From contig OZ035963.1 in NCBI GenBank assembly GCA_964034945.1, positions 48,749,032 to 48,813,031 on the forward strand: DNA of 64,000 nucleotides, given 5' to 3'. Both the position numbers and the translations under genes were made by a program. The notes below the pieces were generated by a model, which worked only from the letters and a program-made list of their open reading frames with translations, made no database searches and had not been told where the DNA came from. Below, in pieces: positions 9,332-18,310 of the stretch. The first letter of the stretch is position 1. Each line of letters starts with the position of its first letter. The stretch comes from Chrysopilus asiliformis (Eukaryota; Arthropoda; Insecta; Diptera; Rhagionidae).

Positions 9332-10106
9332 TAACAGGACCATTTCTTGAGATGATGTTTTCGTCGAACGTTTCCCTCAATAAAGCGATTGTATCGTTTG
9401 CTGTATGACATGTAGCGCCATCCTGTTGAAACCACAAGTCAGCTACACCAATATCTTGAATTTTTGGCAACAAAAATTTATTGATCATTGCTCTGTTGCG
9501 AGCTCCATTGGCAGTAACACGCACTCCTTCCGCATTTTTAAAGAAATACGATCCGATGATGCTACTGCAGTAATATTCTCATTACTACAAGCTGTACCCA
9601 CTCTGGTTGATGGATGAGTGTCTAATAGTGTAAAATTAGTTCGAAATTTGGTGATGGTTTCACGAATAGTGCGTTCAGTGGGATGATTATGACGACCAAA
9701 ATGTGGGCGAAGAGCTCTATAACAATTCCTAACTGAGCACTGATTTTGGAAATACAATTAGTAAACGTTGTTCACACGTTAAGTCTATTCATGATTAAAT
9801 GGCACTGAATACTGAATACTGAACACAAACGTCATATAAACAAGCCAGTTGACACATAAGAACTATCAAAACAACCCTATTGGAAAAAGTATCACCAATT
9901 GGATCACCCTTTATTATCCAGAGATTTTAAATGTGTTGACAACAACTGATATTTTTAAAATGGGCTAATAATCAGATGGATAAATGTGGTGTAATTAATT
10001 TTCTGGGTAGGGCCGAATTTTAATGTAATTAAAATATTCAAAATCAAAATTACTAACCTTCAACAATATGCAAAGCACAATCATAAAGTAATAAGCATAA
10101 ATAAAG

Positions 10107-10168
10107 AGTGTGGAATTTTAATTTTTTAAGTACTCAAAGAAGTGTGGAATTTCAATTTTTAAGTACTG
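10107..10168. repeat. 34-bp tandem duplication
   Basis: AGTGTGGAATTT...AAGTACT is repeated head to tail (10107-10140 and 10141-10168) with small differences. Confidence 0.8.
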
Positions 10169-10175
10169 GAAAATG

Positions 10176-10345
10176 AAAGGAATAGAATGGGAGGTATTCC
10201 ACTAAGCCACAGGTACAGCAAAGAAGTTGGATATCACAACATAAATTTTCTTAAGTATTTTGGTTAATGAAAAAGTATTAATGTTTTCATTAACCAAAAT
10301 ACTTAGGAAAATATATGTTATGATATACCTCCCATCCTATTCCTT
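10176..10345. mobile_element. 170-bp foldback element
   Basis: Outer arms AAGGAATAGAATGGGAGGTA and its near-perfect inverse (10325-10345), and inner arms around TTAAGTATTTTGGTTAATGA / TCATTAACCAAAATACTTAG, make most of the sequence self-complementary. No TSD was identified. Confidence 0.75.
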
Positions 10346-11135
10346 ATATTTTCGATACATTCCCGTTTCTGTAAAACCCGAGTATGACAGCCTCATCAAA
10401 TTGTTCTCGACTTAAAATAAAATGTAGCGATTTTCTTAAAATTTCTCCTGTAAGATTATTATTTTACGATGGTGATGGCTTTTTTTTTGGATAAAAGTAT
10501 TTTTTAGATGAATGGCAGTGAGGGGTGGGAAACAGGGAAAAGCGTTGATTTGAAATAAGGGTTTTTGGAACGCGAATACCCTGCGGGAGATTTATTAACC
10601 TTCATGTGCAGTCGGGGTTTCATTTTAATAACTTCATCTTCCTTTCACCAAAATAAAAAATTACAAGGGGATCAGTTGTTTTTAAAATACACACACATTT
10701 ACTGAATTTTAAATATCTATAAACACACGATTTTCATCAATTATTTATTATGGTGTGAGCAATTTATAGGGGTGAGAAAATCATATAAGAGAGGGTTGAA
10801 ATAATAAATTGCCCCATAAAATATCAGGCTCATGTTTTCAGATATGGTTGTGATACTTAAAGAAAACTTTTCATTTTTTTTTGATCATAAAGTCTTTTTA
10901 AAATTAAGTACATCAAGGTTACTTATCGGGTTTGTGAATTCTAATAAGGCAGAATTTACAAATGCGTATGTTGATCATTACCTTCTTTTGCGTTCTTTTG
11001 TTTCATTAATAAAGTCTTTTATTTATGAAAATGTTGGACGTATGCAAATATTTACTGCAAAAAATTTTTGTTTTAAATTTATTGCCGTAAATTGATTCCA
11101 AAGATTTAAAGTTTTTTTGTAGAATGTTTTCGGTA
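10346..11135. other. AT-rich DNA, no supported gene
   Basis: An 87-codon frame at 10832-11095 has no recognisable features. Nothing else is visible. Confidence 0.5.
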
Positions 11136-11320
11136 AGGTAGAGTGGGTTAAGTAGTGTCAGGCCTAAAAGTGTCATCTCCGCCTTAACCCTTAAATAGGT
11201 TACTTGCTTATCCAGGATCCGGCTTATATAAGTTTTTGAGCAGCAAAGATTTAAAGTTTTTTGTTGATCTTTCGCAGTAGGGTAGGGTAAGCAGTGTTAG
11301 GGATAAAAGCGTCATTTTCA
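11136..11320. repeat. Two GGTAGAGTGGGTTAAG-type blocks
   Basis: GTAGAGTGGGTTAAGTAGTG (11138) and GTAGGGTAGGGTAAGCAGTG (11277) are followed by similar AAAAGTGTCAT/AAAAGCGTCAT text, and each is preceded by the word AAAGATTTAAAGTTTTTT. They resemble the ends of the MITE at 43759-44671. Probably decayed transposon ends in tandem. Confidence 0.4.
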
Positions 11321-11463
11321 ACTTCTTGAAAACTAAAAGTCCAGGATTAAAATCTATTGAAGGGAAGATGATATTCGTATCATTATTAAAATATATCCCT
11401 AAACCACACGAGCTCCATTAAGTTTCCTCATCAATATTTCACACAAAGTAAACAATTTGTAGT

Positions 11464-12267
11464 GAGGGATGCAACATCGTTTATAAAACCTCGACATATT
11501 GAAAATCGATGTTTTTTAAGGCGACATTGATGTCAAAAAACATCGTTCTGAAAACATCGATACCTCGATGTTTTCCGATGCTTTGAAAAAGTTAAATTTA
11601 ATAAATAATTTAGCCACCTGGCGAATGCTCTACTGTGGGTGGAGTGCACCCAGGTAGAATTAACACGGTTTTAATTCTTCTTATACGTTGAACCACCAAA
11701 AATCCGTTAGTTTTCGAGATATTCGCAAAAAACTAATTTTTTGAAATACCAGCATATCTTAATAACGGTTTGAGATACAGAGTTCTAGTAAAACACATAA
11801 ATGTTGCAAATTTTATTGTCTCCAAGTTTTGTAATACATAAGACTACTGGAAAATGGTTAGTTTCGGAATAAACCCCAAAAAACCGCATAGATTTTAAAA
11901 AGCCGCCGTTTTGGTTACTTCCGGTTAACGGATTTCCACATCAGGACCAAACTTCTCCGTAAAATTTCATGGCTAGCTCTGGTATTTTTTGCGAAATTTT
12001 GTAGAAAGATGAAACCGAAAATTGATACCAAAGGAAATTTAAACAAATCTTTAAGTAGAGTGGCTATATTAAATCTATCTAAAAACTAGTCCCTCCAGTC
12101 CTAAAATTAGTTTCTCTACTAATTTTATGAAGAGTAATGTTCTAACATCGTGGATAACAACATCGATACCTCGATATATCGGTCTGTTCAACATCGAGGT
12201 TAAAACTCGATATTTTTCAACGATACCTCGATGTTTTGCAAACATCGAGGTATCGTTGGCATCCCTT
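11464..12267. mobile_element. hAT element, non-autonomous, 804 bp
   Basis: Perfect 8-bp TSD TTTGTAGT (11456-11463 and 12268-12275) flanks ends GAGGGATGCAAC and GTTGGCATCCCTT. Subterminal regions are full of inverted ACATCGATACCTCGATGTTT words on both sides. The centre (about 11640-12100) carries unrelated AT-rich text, including TTTTCGAGATATTCGCAAAA. No transposase is encoded. Confidence 0.9.
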
Positions 12268-12354
12268 TTTGTAGTAAAAAGTTTTTTAGGGTATTTGGGT
12301 GCTCGATATTTTTAAATAGGATTGACTACTACTGTGAAACCTGGTGCCAAGTTA

Positions 12355-12494
12355 TAAGGCCATATGCAATAAGGCAATAATGGCGTTATTCCACTTTTAA
12401 ATGTGAAATAAGACCATAATTGATTTATGACTAAAACTTTGTTCCACATTTAAAAGTACAATAACGCAATTATGGCCTTTTTGCATATGGCTTA
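12355..12494. mobile_element. 140-bp palindromic MITE
   Basis: Left arm TAAGGCCATATGCAATAAGG and its inverse at 12475-12494 extend inward about 50 bp each, through TTATTCCACTTTTAAATGTG. No certain TSD. Confidence 0.75.
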
Positions 12495-13170
12495 CCCAAA
12501 TAGCATTTTAAGCAGCTGTTCGTCTTTATTCACATATTTCGTCACCATGCAAATCGCGGCGATTTTTGTCGCGGGCACATCGTCGTTGTGCGAATGGGAT
12601 GTGCAACGACACCCATAGTTGGGAACACTTTTTAGTGGCTTGCTACGCCGCAATTACGACACAGGAACGAAATTCTGACGCTGCCATTTCACAATAAAGA
12701 CGCTCCCATTAACAAAATTAGCTGCTTCAAACTTTATGCCACCGTCATTTGACGGGTTAACATCACATAAATCTTCGAGCGGAGTTTTCTTTCTCCCTCG
12801 AATGCTTACATAGCTTACCGACCGAACAGAGATGAACAAATAAAAACATAACTAGAAAGCGAACAAGAAAATCTAATAGCGATAAATTTATGGAAACTTT
12901 TAATGGAGTATTATTTTATAATGTACTTTTCCTCCGATTACATGCCGGGATTTTAGTTGCAACTAAAAATTGTCAAAAATATTGAATCTAAAATTTAAAT
13001 TTGGGTATAGCTTGGCACCGTTACTCTGGATAAGCTAGAAACGCTTAAAGGGTTAAAGGGTTAGAAACGCTTAAACGCTTAAAGGATAAGCTTAAAGGGT
13101 TAAGCTGACCTGCGAATTTTGGAAAAAGTCAATTTTTTATGCATGTTCTAATGCAAAACATTTCGACTTT
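12495..13170. other. No supported gene; short tandem AAACGCTTAAAGGGTT words
   Basis: A 61-codon frame (12654-12839, minus) is unremarkable. At 13027-13105 the words AAACGCTTAAAGGGTT and GGATAAGCTT recur several times as an irregular tandem array. Confidence 0.5.
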
Positions 13171-13172
13171 TA

Positions 13173-13720
13173 TCGAGTCTTTCAATAAGGACATAACAAT
13201 TTTGTATTTAAATAAAACACAGAATAATTGAGATATCGGGTTGAAATTTATTCCAGGTGTAGTAAACATGTTACATTTAAGTATGAAATTCGATGTCGTT
13301 CATATGGCCACCGCGAGCACATTTGCACTGATTGATTCTTTGGAGCCAATTTTCCACACATATCGGAACGTTGGCAATTTCGCGTTCGATATTGTTCCTG
13401 AGCTCCTCTAACGTTGTTGGCTTGTTGGCATAAACCAACTTAAGCCGTTATAACCCCATAAGAAGAAATCCAACGGCGTTAAATCGCATGAGCGAGGTGG
13501 CCATTCGACCGGACCATTTCTCGAGATTACACGATTTCCGAACTTCACCTTCAATAGATCAATTGTTTGACCAGCTGTGTGGCATTGCTCGTTCGTGAAC
13601 TTCACCATGATATAAATGTGAACCTTGACTGACGTTTTAGCATTGCCAGATCATAAAAAAAGTTTTAGGGTGCGTTTTTATTAAAATACAAAATTGTTAT
13701 GTCCTTATTGAAAGACCCTT
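13173..13720 (-). mobile_element. Mariner deletion derivative, 548 bp
   Basis: TA (13171-13172, 13721-13722) flanks ends TCGAGTCTTTCAATAAGG and (inverted) AAGGGTCTTTCAATAAGG; the TIR match continues through ACATAACAATTTTGTATTT. The flanks match 33190-33230, where the same sequence has one TA and no element, which verifies the boundaries. It keeps only the C-terminal part of a transposase. A shorter derivative is at 24944-25142. Confidence 0.92.
13277..13608 (-). pseudogene. C-terminal fragment of mariner-type transposase
   Basis: The minus strand reads EQCHTAGQTIDLLK, VISRNGPVEWPPRSC, DLTPLDFFLWGY with the third catalytic Asp. After a frameshift it continues as VYANKPTTLEELRNNI and ends GGHMNDIEFHT with a stop at 13277. 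The DNA-binding domain and the first two catalytic Asp residues are absent. Confidence 0.85.
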
Positions 13721-13722
13721 TA

Positions 13723-14137
13723 TTTCTCCAAATATTAAGTTCATCCGATCAGGAAATTGCTATAGTCATGCGACTTTAGAGTCATGTGTGGAGTCGGATT
13801 AGGAGCATTTACGACGTAACTTGATACTTTAACTGTAATTTTCTTGAAACAACGTTTCTAAAATCGGTGACAGCAATTACTTTATAACCAGTCAACCGAT
13901 TTTTCTTGCAACCGATTACTTTGAAAGTTTATCTTGTCCGGTATGGACGCTTTTTTTAAATTCGTATTTTTTACAGTCAAAAAATAGGTTCATTTTCATC
14001 AAAAAAATGATATATTACTTTAAAACGGACGCCATTTTGCTCGTAATTGATTTTTGTCTTTTTTTTTAAACTTTTTTAAAATTTGAAAAATCGGTAAAAA
14101 TTACGCTTTGTTCAAATCTTGCTGGTAGACATTACCC
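13723..14137. other. Repeat flank of the mariner derivative
   Basis: The first 90 bp (AATATTAAGTTCATCC ... CATGCGACTTTAGAGTCATG) match 33205-33300. The rest includes ACTTTATAACCAGTC, also seen at 26551. No gene is seen. Confidence 0.5.
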
Positions 14138-14770
14138 CTTAACCTCCAGACTGCCGGGGTGGCGGCGACTCCATACGCAATATGTAGATTCTAAAAATAT
14201 GAGCAAATATTCAAAACAAAAAAAATCGTCATAGAATGTGGCGCCGAATGTGGGGGTTTTCATAAAACATTTTGGGCGGCGGCGGCAAGTTTGACTTTGT
14301 TTCAAACTCGGCGGCGACGGAAAAAGTGCCGCTGTATTGTAGCAGCTCTCGTTGCGCTACGTTAGTGCAAAAAAAATGCCGCCCGCCGCTGGCGCTTCCC
14401 GCCTTCACTGACGTTGAACCATAAACGTTAAAAAGCTAAACATAATTGGATCACGGCGCGCGGCAATGACAGGCGTCATGTTGCCGTCGACTATTGCCGC
14501 CAACTATTGCCGCCGAGTTATCACACTGGGAAGCGTCAACAGCGGTTGTCATTTTCTGTCGAATGTGAGCATAGGCAGATAGTAGTGCCGCTCGTGGTGG
14601 GTTTTGTTACTAATTCTATGCAGATTATGTGTAGATGTGCTGTGTAGATTATGGGTTTTATAATTTACAGACGCGCTGCGCCTTTGCAGTCATCAATCTG
14701 TCAGCTTCAATTGCGCTCCATAGGTTTAGAAAAAATTGACGCAGACACCCGCCATCGCCGCTCGAATTCT
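14138..14770. other. GC-rich, GCGGC-rich patch
   Basis: Unlike its AT-rich surroundings, this stretch is packed with GGCGGCGGC, GCCGCCGAG, TTGCCGTCGAC, GGCGCGCGG and CGCTGCGCC words, often inverted. It begins next to CCCTTAACCTCCAGACTGCC. It could be an unrecognised transposon or a regulatory CpG-rich island. No frame or clear terminal repeat supports either. Confidence 0.4.
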
Positions 14771-15989
14771 GTTTAGTTCTTAATCTGTGTCCCATCTTCG
14801 AGAAAATTCGTTAAGATCCTGTGAGGATAACGTGAGCATATTTTTTTTTTAAATTTTTTGTCTACAAAATTCGTATTAGAGAATTTAATGTCGAAATATT
14901 GAAGTTTTTTGTAAAACACAGAGTTTTTTTTTCTTAAAAGTAGTTAAAAAAACCCAGCCTTTCTGTATTTCGAACAGAATATTTGAACTCTAAAACTAAA
15001 ATTCATTCTATTTTTATTTTTATATGAAACCGTTTTCTAAAACCCAATATTTTCGACAAATATTATTGAAGTTTAAAGAATTTTCTATAATTTTTTTTTT
15101 AAGAATTTCCATAAAAAAAATGTGAAATACAAAATTTAATAACTTACGTTTTGATATATTATTAAATTGGAATTTTCATGGAAAATGAAAATTCTGTACT
15201 AAATTTCACTAGACGATGAAAATAGGAAAAGTGCTGAGAACTCTTCTATGTATGAAAGGACTATGCTTGCCCTGAGGTGGAATATCTTCATGTGCCGGTG
15301 ATTGGTGTCAAGTGTGGTTGGTTTTGTGCCAAATTTTATCGCTGTATCTTTTAGGCGTGAAATTAATGCCATCCAAGTTATAATAACGTTCAAAAAAATC
15401 TGTTGGTTCGTATTTTTAGATATTCTAACTATTGTGGCACCACAGCAAAATATAGATAGATTTTTTTTGCATTTTCATCAGAAGCATACAAAATGTAAAT
15501 TATGTCGAAGACAGTAAAAAAAAAGTTACAATGTCAGACAATTAATTTTGTGCGGGTTTATTGTGCGACGATTGAGGTTGGCATTTTTTTGTATACTGAT
15601 GAGATGATATGTCTTTCACACCTGTCCAATTTAGACTCGTGTCAAGTCCGAAAATTACAATCGAGTCTAAGGGATACATTTTTGTTGGTGATTACGAATA
15701 ATTTGAGGGTTTTATCGTGTCATTATTATTTTTCTCAATTTCGATATAATTGATCGGCTTGTTCGTGATTGAAATAATAAACAAGTGTGATTTGCTTTAA
15801 GGCAGAAATAAAATTTAATCGGAAGAAAATATTGGAAAAAGTAAAAAAAAAGTTGTAGAATTCATATCTGATTTTTCTTATATTTTTCCGCTTCAAATCC
15901 TTACAGTTTTTTTTTTATTTTCAACGACGATACGGCTATGAGTATTGATTTTAAATTTTGGTTCATATTTCATTTATAATTTTTTTAAA
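14771..15989. other. AT-rich DNA, no supported gene
   Basis: Several 60-83 codon frames overlap on both strands at 15199-15753 without recognisable motifs. Poly-T and poly-A runs dominate. Confidence 0.5.
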
Positions 15990-16715
15990 ACAATATATTT
16001 TTTTTTAGCAAAATTTAAGTTTTCGGAAAATTTGAAAAAAGTAGATTTTTTGGGGAAAAATTTGAGGAAAAGGATAATCACGTTATCCTTACAGGACCTT
16101 TCGTGGTCCTTACCTACTTACTAATGTCAGAATTGGATTCAGCAACTCCAAAAACCCCAAATCTGATTTTTCTCCCGGAAAATTTGATTATCACGTTACC
16201 AGAACAGGACCCTCCGTTATACACACAGACTTCTTAATGCTAGAATTTGATTCAGCGATGAGATTTTTTTTCGGAAAATTTAAGAAAAAAGATAATCACA
16301 TTAGCCAGTCCACATGAGAGTAAATACGCGAGTAACTCTCAAAAACTCTCGAGAGTTACTCGCAGGAGGTTGTCCATTTGAGAGTAAATTTCCGCAATTT
16401 TTCAATATCTTGACCAATATCTTGATTTTTTTGACATCTTGATTTGGCGAGTTCTCCAGAGCGACTCGCAAAATTCAAACGCCGGTCGTATCTGGCGAGT
16501 TACTATGCGAGAGTTCAGTGGAGGCGTGTCCACTAGAGAGTAGAATCACTATGGATAGCTCGCAGAAACTAGCTGGGGAGGTTTTGCGAGTTTCTGCGAG
16601 CGACTCTCAGAGACGTGCCCATTTGCGAGTAGCTGCTATTGAGAGCTTCTCGCCGGCATTTACTCTCATGCAGCCCGGCACCTTTACAGGACCTTCCGTT
16701 ATCCTAACAAGGATC
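15990..16715 (-). repeat. GGATAACG-type repeat units, split by a MITE
   Basis: Minus-strand units of the TTTTTGGGGTCGCTGA / AAGGTCCTGTAAGGATAACG family, at least three, separated by roughly 90-110 bp. The unit at 16290-16315 resumes at 16680 (CTTTACAGGACCTTCCGTTA), after the MITE at 16316-16679. Confidence 0.65.
16316..16679. mobile_element. 364-bp MITE rich in GAGAGTAAAT words
   Basis: CCACATGAGAGTAAATAC at the left and the inverse of CATGAGAGTAAATGCC at the right are imperfect terminal repeats. Inside, GTCCAYWTGAGAGTAAAT-like words recur at about 16371, 16527 and 16617. It interrupts a GGATAACG unit, whose two halves can be joined across it. Confidence 0.65.
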
Positions 16716-16813
16716 AAGTAATAAAAATATTGTACTGTCCTCGGACGTATGTGTGCAAACGAACGATGCACGAAAATACCCTTGACTAACTTTTGGGTTT
16801 CACATTCGTTGTA

Positions 16814-17375
16814 CAGGGTGGGACAGAATAGACGCGGGGGTTTGAATTCTTTATAAATTTTTTATTTTAGCGAAACCTATAATTTTTTTTTCAAATACAT
16901 GTAGTTGATTGATGGGGAATATTTTTGGTCTAAACATGGAAAATTATATCCCGCAAGTGGTGGCCATTTTCTGCTTCGCAAATCCGTGCTCTGTCCAAGA
17001 CATTTTCCATAACCTTTCGTGTTATGGCCTCGATTTCACTGCGAATGTTGGTTTTCAATTGGCTGATGGTTGTTGGCTTGTTGACGTACACCTTTTCTTT
17101 CAAATATCCCCAAAGGAAACAATCTAGAGTCGTTAGATCAGGTGAACGCGGAGGCCAATTGAAATCGCTTCTTTTCGAAATAATGCGTCCGCCAAACATG
17201 TCCCGTAAAAGAGCCATTGAGCCCACCGCCCACCGGTTCGTTGTTCTATTGTGTACAGGTCCATTTTAAATTGCCCAAGTCTTCTTAACAAAATGCTGAA
17301 ACAAAATTAAAAAAATAAAAATAAAAAAAAAGTTATAAAGACTTCAAACCCCTGCGTCTATTCTGGCCCACCCTG
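16814..17375 (-). mobile_element. Mariner deletion derivative, 562 bp, 43-bp TIRs
   Basis: TA (16812-16813, 17376-17377) flanks ends CAGGGTGGGACAGAATAGAC and (inverted) CAGGGTGGGCCAGAATAGAC. The TIRs agree for about 43 bp with only a few mismatches. The minus strand retains the C-terminal part of a transposase. Confidence 0.92.
16930..17262 (-). pseudogene. C-terminal fragment of mariner-type transposase
   Basis: Minus-strand text includes HNRTTNRWAVG, MALLRDMFGGRIIS, then NWPPRSPDLTTLDCFLWGY with the third catalytic Asp, LKEKVYVNKPTT and HHLRDIIFHV before the stop. It differs from the 8.7 kb and 13.3 kb fragments, so a third mariner lineage is represented. The open frame covers 98 codons from an internal Met and is only a fragment. 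Confidence 0.85.
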
Positions 17376-17387
17376 TACCTGCATTGG

Positions 17388-17597
17388 AAAGGTAATTTGC
17401 TCTAGTTTCATTGACATAAGCCCTTTTTTGGCGGGGAACTGCAGGGGGATGGTCAGCTGCCATCGTAGACGCAATGATTTTTCCATGCAGTTTTCGACGT
17501 GATTTTTCCATTGCGTCTAAGATGGCAGCTGACTATCCCCCAGCAGTTCCCTGCCAAAAAAGAGCTTATGTCCATGAAACTAGAGCAAATTACCTTT
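17388..17597. mobile_element. Foldback element, family F, copy 1
   Basis: Arms of about 90 bp (17388-17491 and 17507-17597) are inverted copies. They hold GCTCTAGTTTCATTGACATA, GGGAACTGCAGGGGGATGGT and CAGCTGCCATCGTAGACGCA. TCTAGTTTCAT and TGCAGGGGGATGG are shared with the elements at 30320 and 48066. It starts 11 bp from the mariner end. Confidence 0.8.
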
Positions 17598-17715
17598 TGC
17601 GACGTGTGTCTCGTACCACAGAATACCACAGAAGACAAACTTCATAGGCAGAAAACACTAGAGTAAGCAGTACAGCCGTATATGCTTCTAACCGAAAATT
17701 TGTGAATAAAACTGA

Positions 17716-18094
17716 ACGAGTGTGAAGTTAGCTGCACGAGCGAAGTGTGGTTTAGTTGAGCATTGCCGATTTCCATTTTTTGTTATGTTGATTTTTTATT
17801 TCAGAGGAGATAAATTTAAAAATTAAAATATTTTTTGACCAACATTTCTTAGTAATAAAACGAATTTATAGAATATAGTTGTTTTGTTTCTTTTAAAAAT
17901 TTATTTCTGCTTCGCCACCCAAACCCCCTTTTGCGTTACTCTCCAATACGAAAATCGCGTCTTAATGGCATCTCAAGTCACATTTTCAATGAATTTGTTA
18001 TGAAAAATTGTATACGCAACTCGGAGCGGAGTCACCGATTTCACTCGTGTGATATCTTCCCTTGCTTCGCTCGTGCAGATAACTTCACACTCGT
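17716..18094. repeat. 30-bp inverted repeat pair
   Basis: ACGAGTGTGAAGTTAGCTGC... (17716-17745) and its inverse (18065-18094) match over 30 bp with one difference, 319 bp apart. They are probably part of a decayed DNA transposon. Confidence 0.65.
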
Positions 18095-18124
18095 GAAATC
18101 GTTGACTTTCGCCCCTTGTTGGGT

Positions 18125-18310
18125 AATATACTATTCCAATGCAAGTACAACGAAAGTGAAACCCCAACTGGTTCAAAAGTTAGCCCGGGGGCATAAAAAT
18201 TGTCGAATCCTGCATGGTTCTTTCAAGTCAATCGGATGAGTGGAAATTAGATTGCAAGATTTTACCCGGACAAACAGACAGATACGAAGGCAAGCTAAAT
18301 AAAAGCTTTT
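18125..18310 (-). repeat. End of foldback family F joined to composite-family 5' end
   Basis: Read on the minus strand, GAAAGAACCATGCA ... GGGTTTCACTTTC matches the outer part of family F at 30320. The adjoining text CATCCGATTGACTTGAAAG, TTTGTCCGGGTAAAATCTTG and TTTTATTTAGCTTGCCTTCG matches the 5' end of the composite family (41775). Confidence 0.55.

Larger units (their letters stand above)
8701..9757 (-). pseudogene. Broken mariner-type transposase
   Basis: Reading on the minus strand: an N-terminal DNA-binding region (NQCSVRNCYRALRPHFG, like the DUF4817-type helix-turn-helix), a frameshift with loss of most of the central region, then KFLLPKIQDIG and WFQQDGATCHTA with the second catalytic Asp. 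ISRNGPV follows, then the TTAA MITE, then NWPLGSCDLTPLDYFLW with the third catalytic Asp, and VYVDKPGT. The C-terminus is split by the hAT insertion (RMDHLR before, a GQHLKEIIF-type ending and TAA at 8701-8703 after). By my count 36 residues separate the last two Asp residues. Not functional. Confidence 0.85.
8576..9911 (-). mobile_element. Tc1/mariner-type transposon, interrupted twice
   Basis: TA dinucleotides (8574-8575 and 9912-9913) flank ends AAGGGTAATTCAAT and (inverted) AAGGGTGATCCAAT. The minus strand holds a broken mariner-type transposase (8701-9757). A hAT element (8748-9004) and a TTAA MITE (9205-9331) are inserted in the coding region; without them the element would be about 940 bp, so it is also internally deleted. 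Confidence 0.85.
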
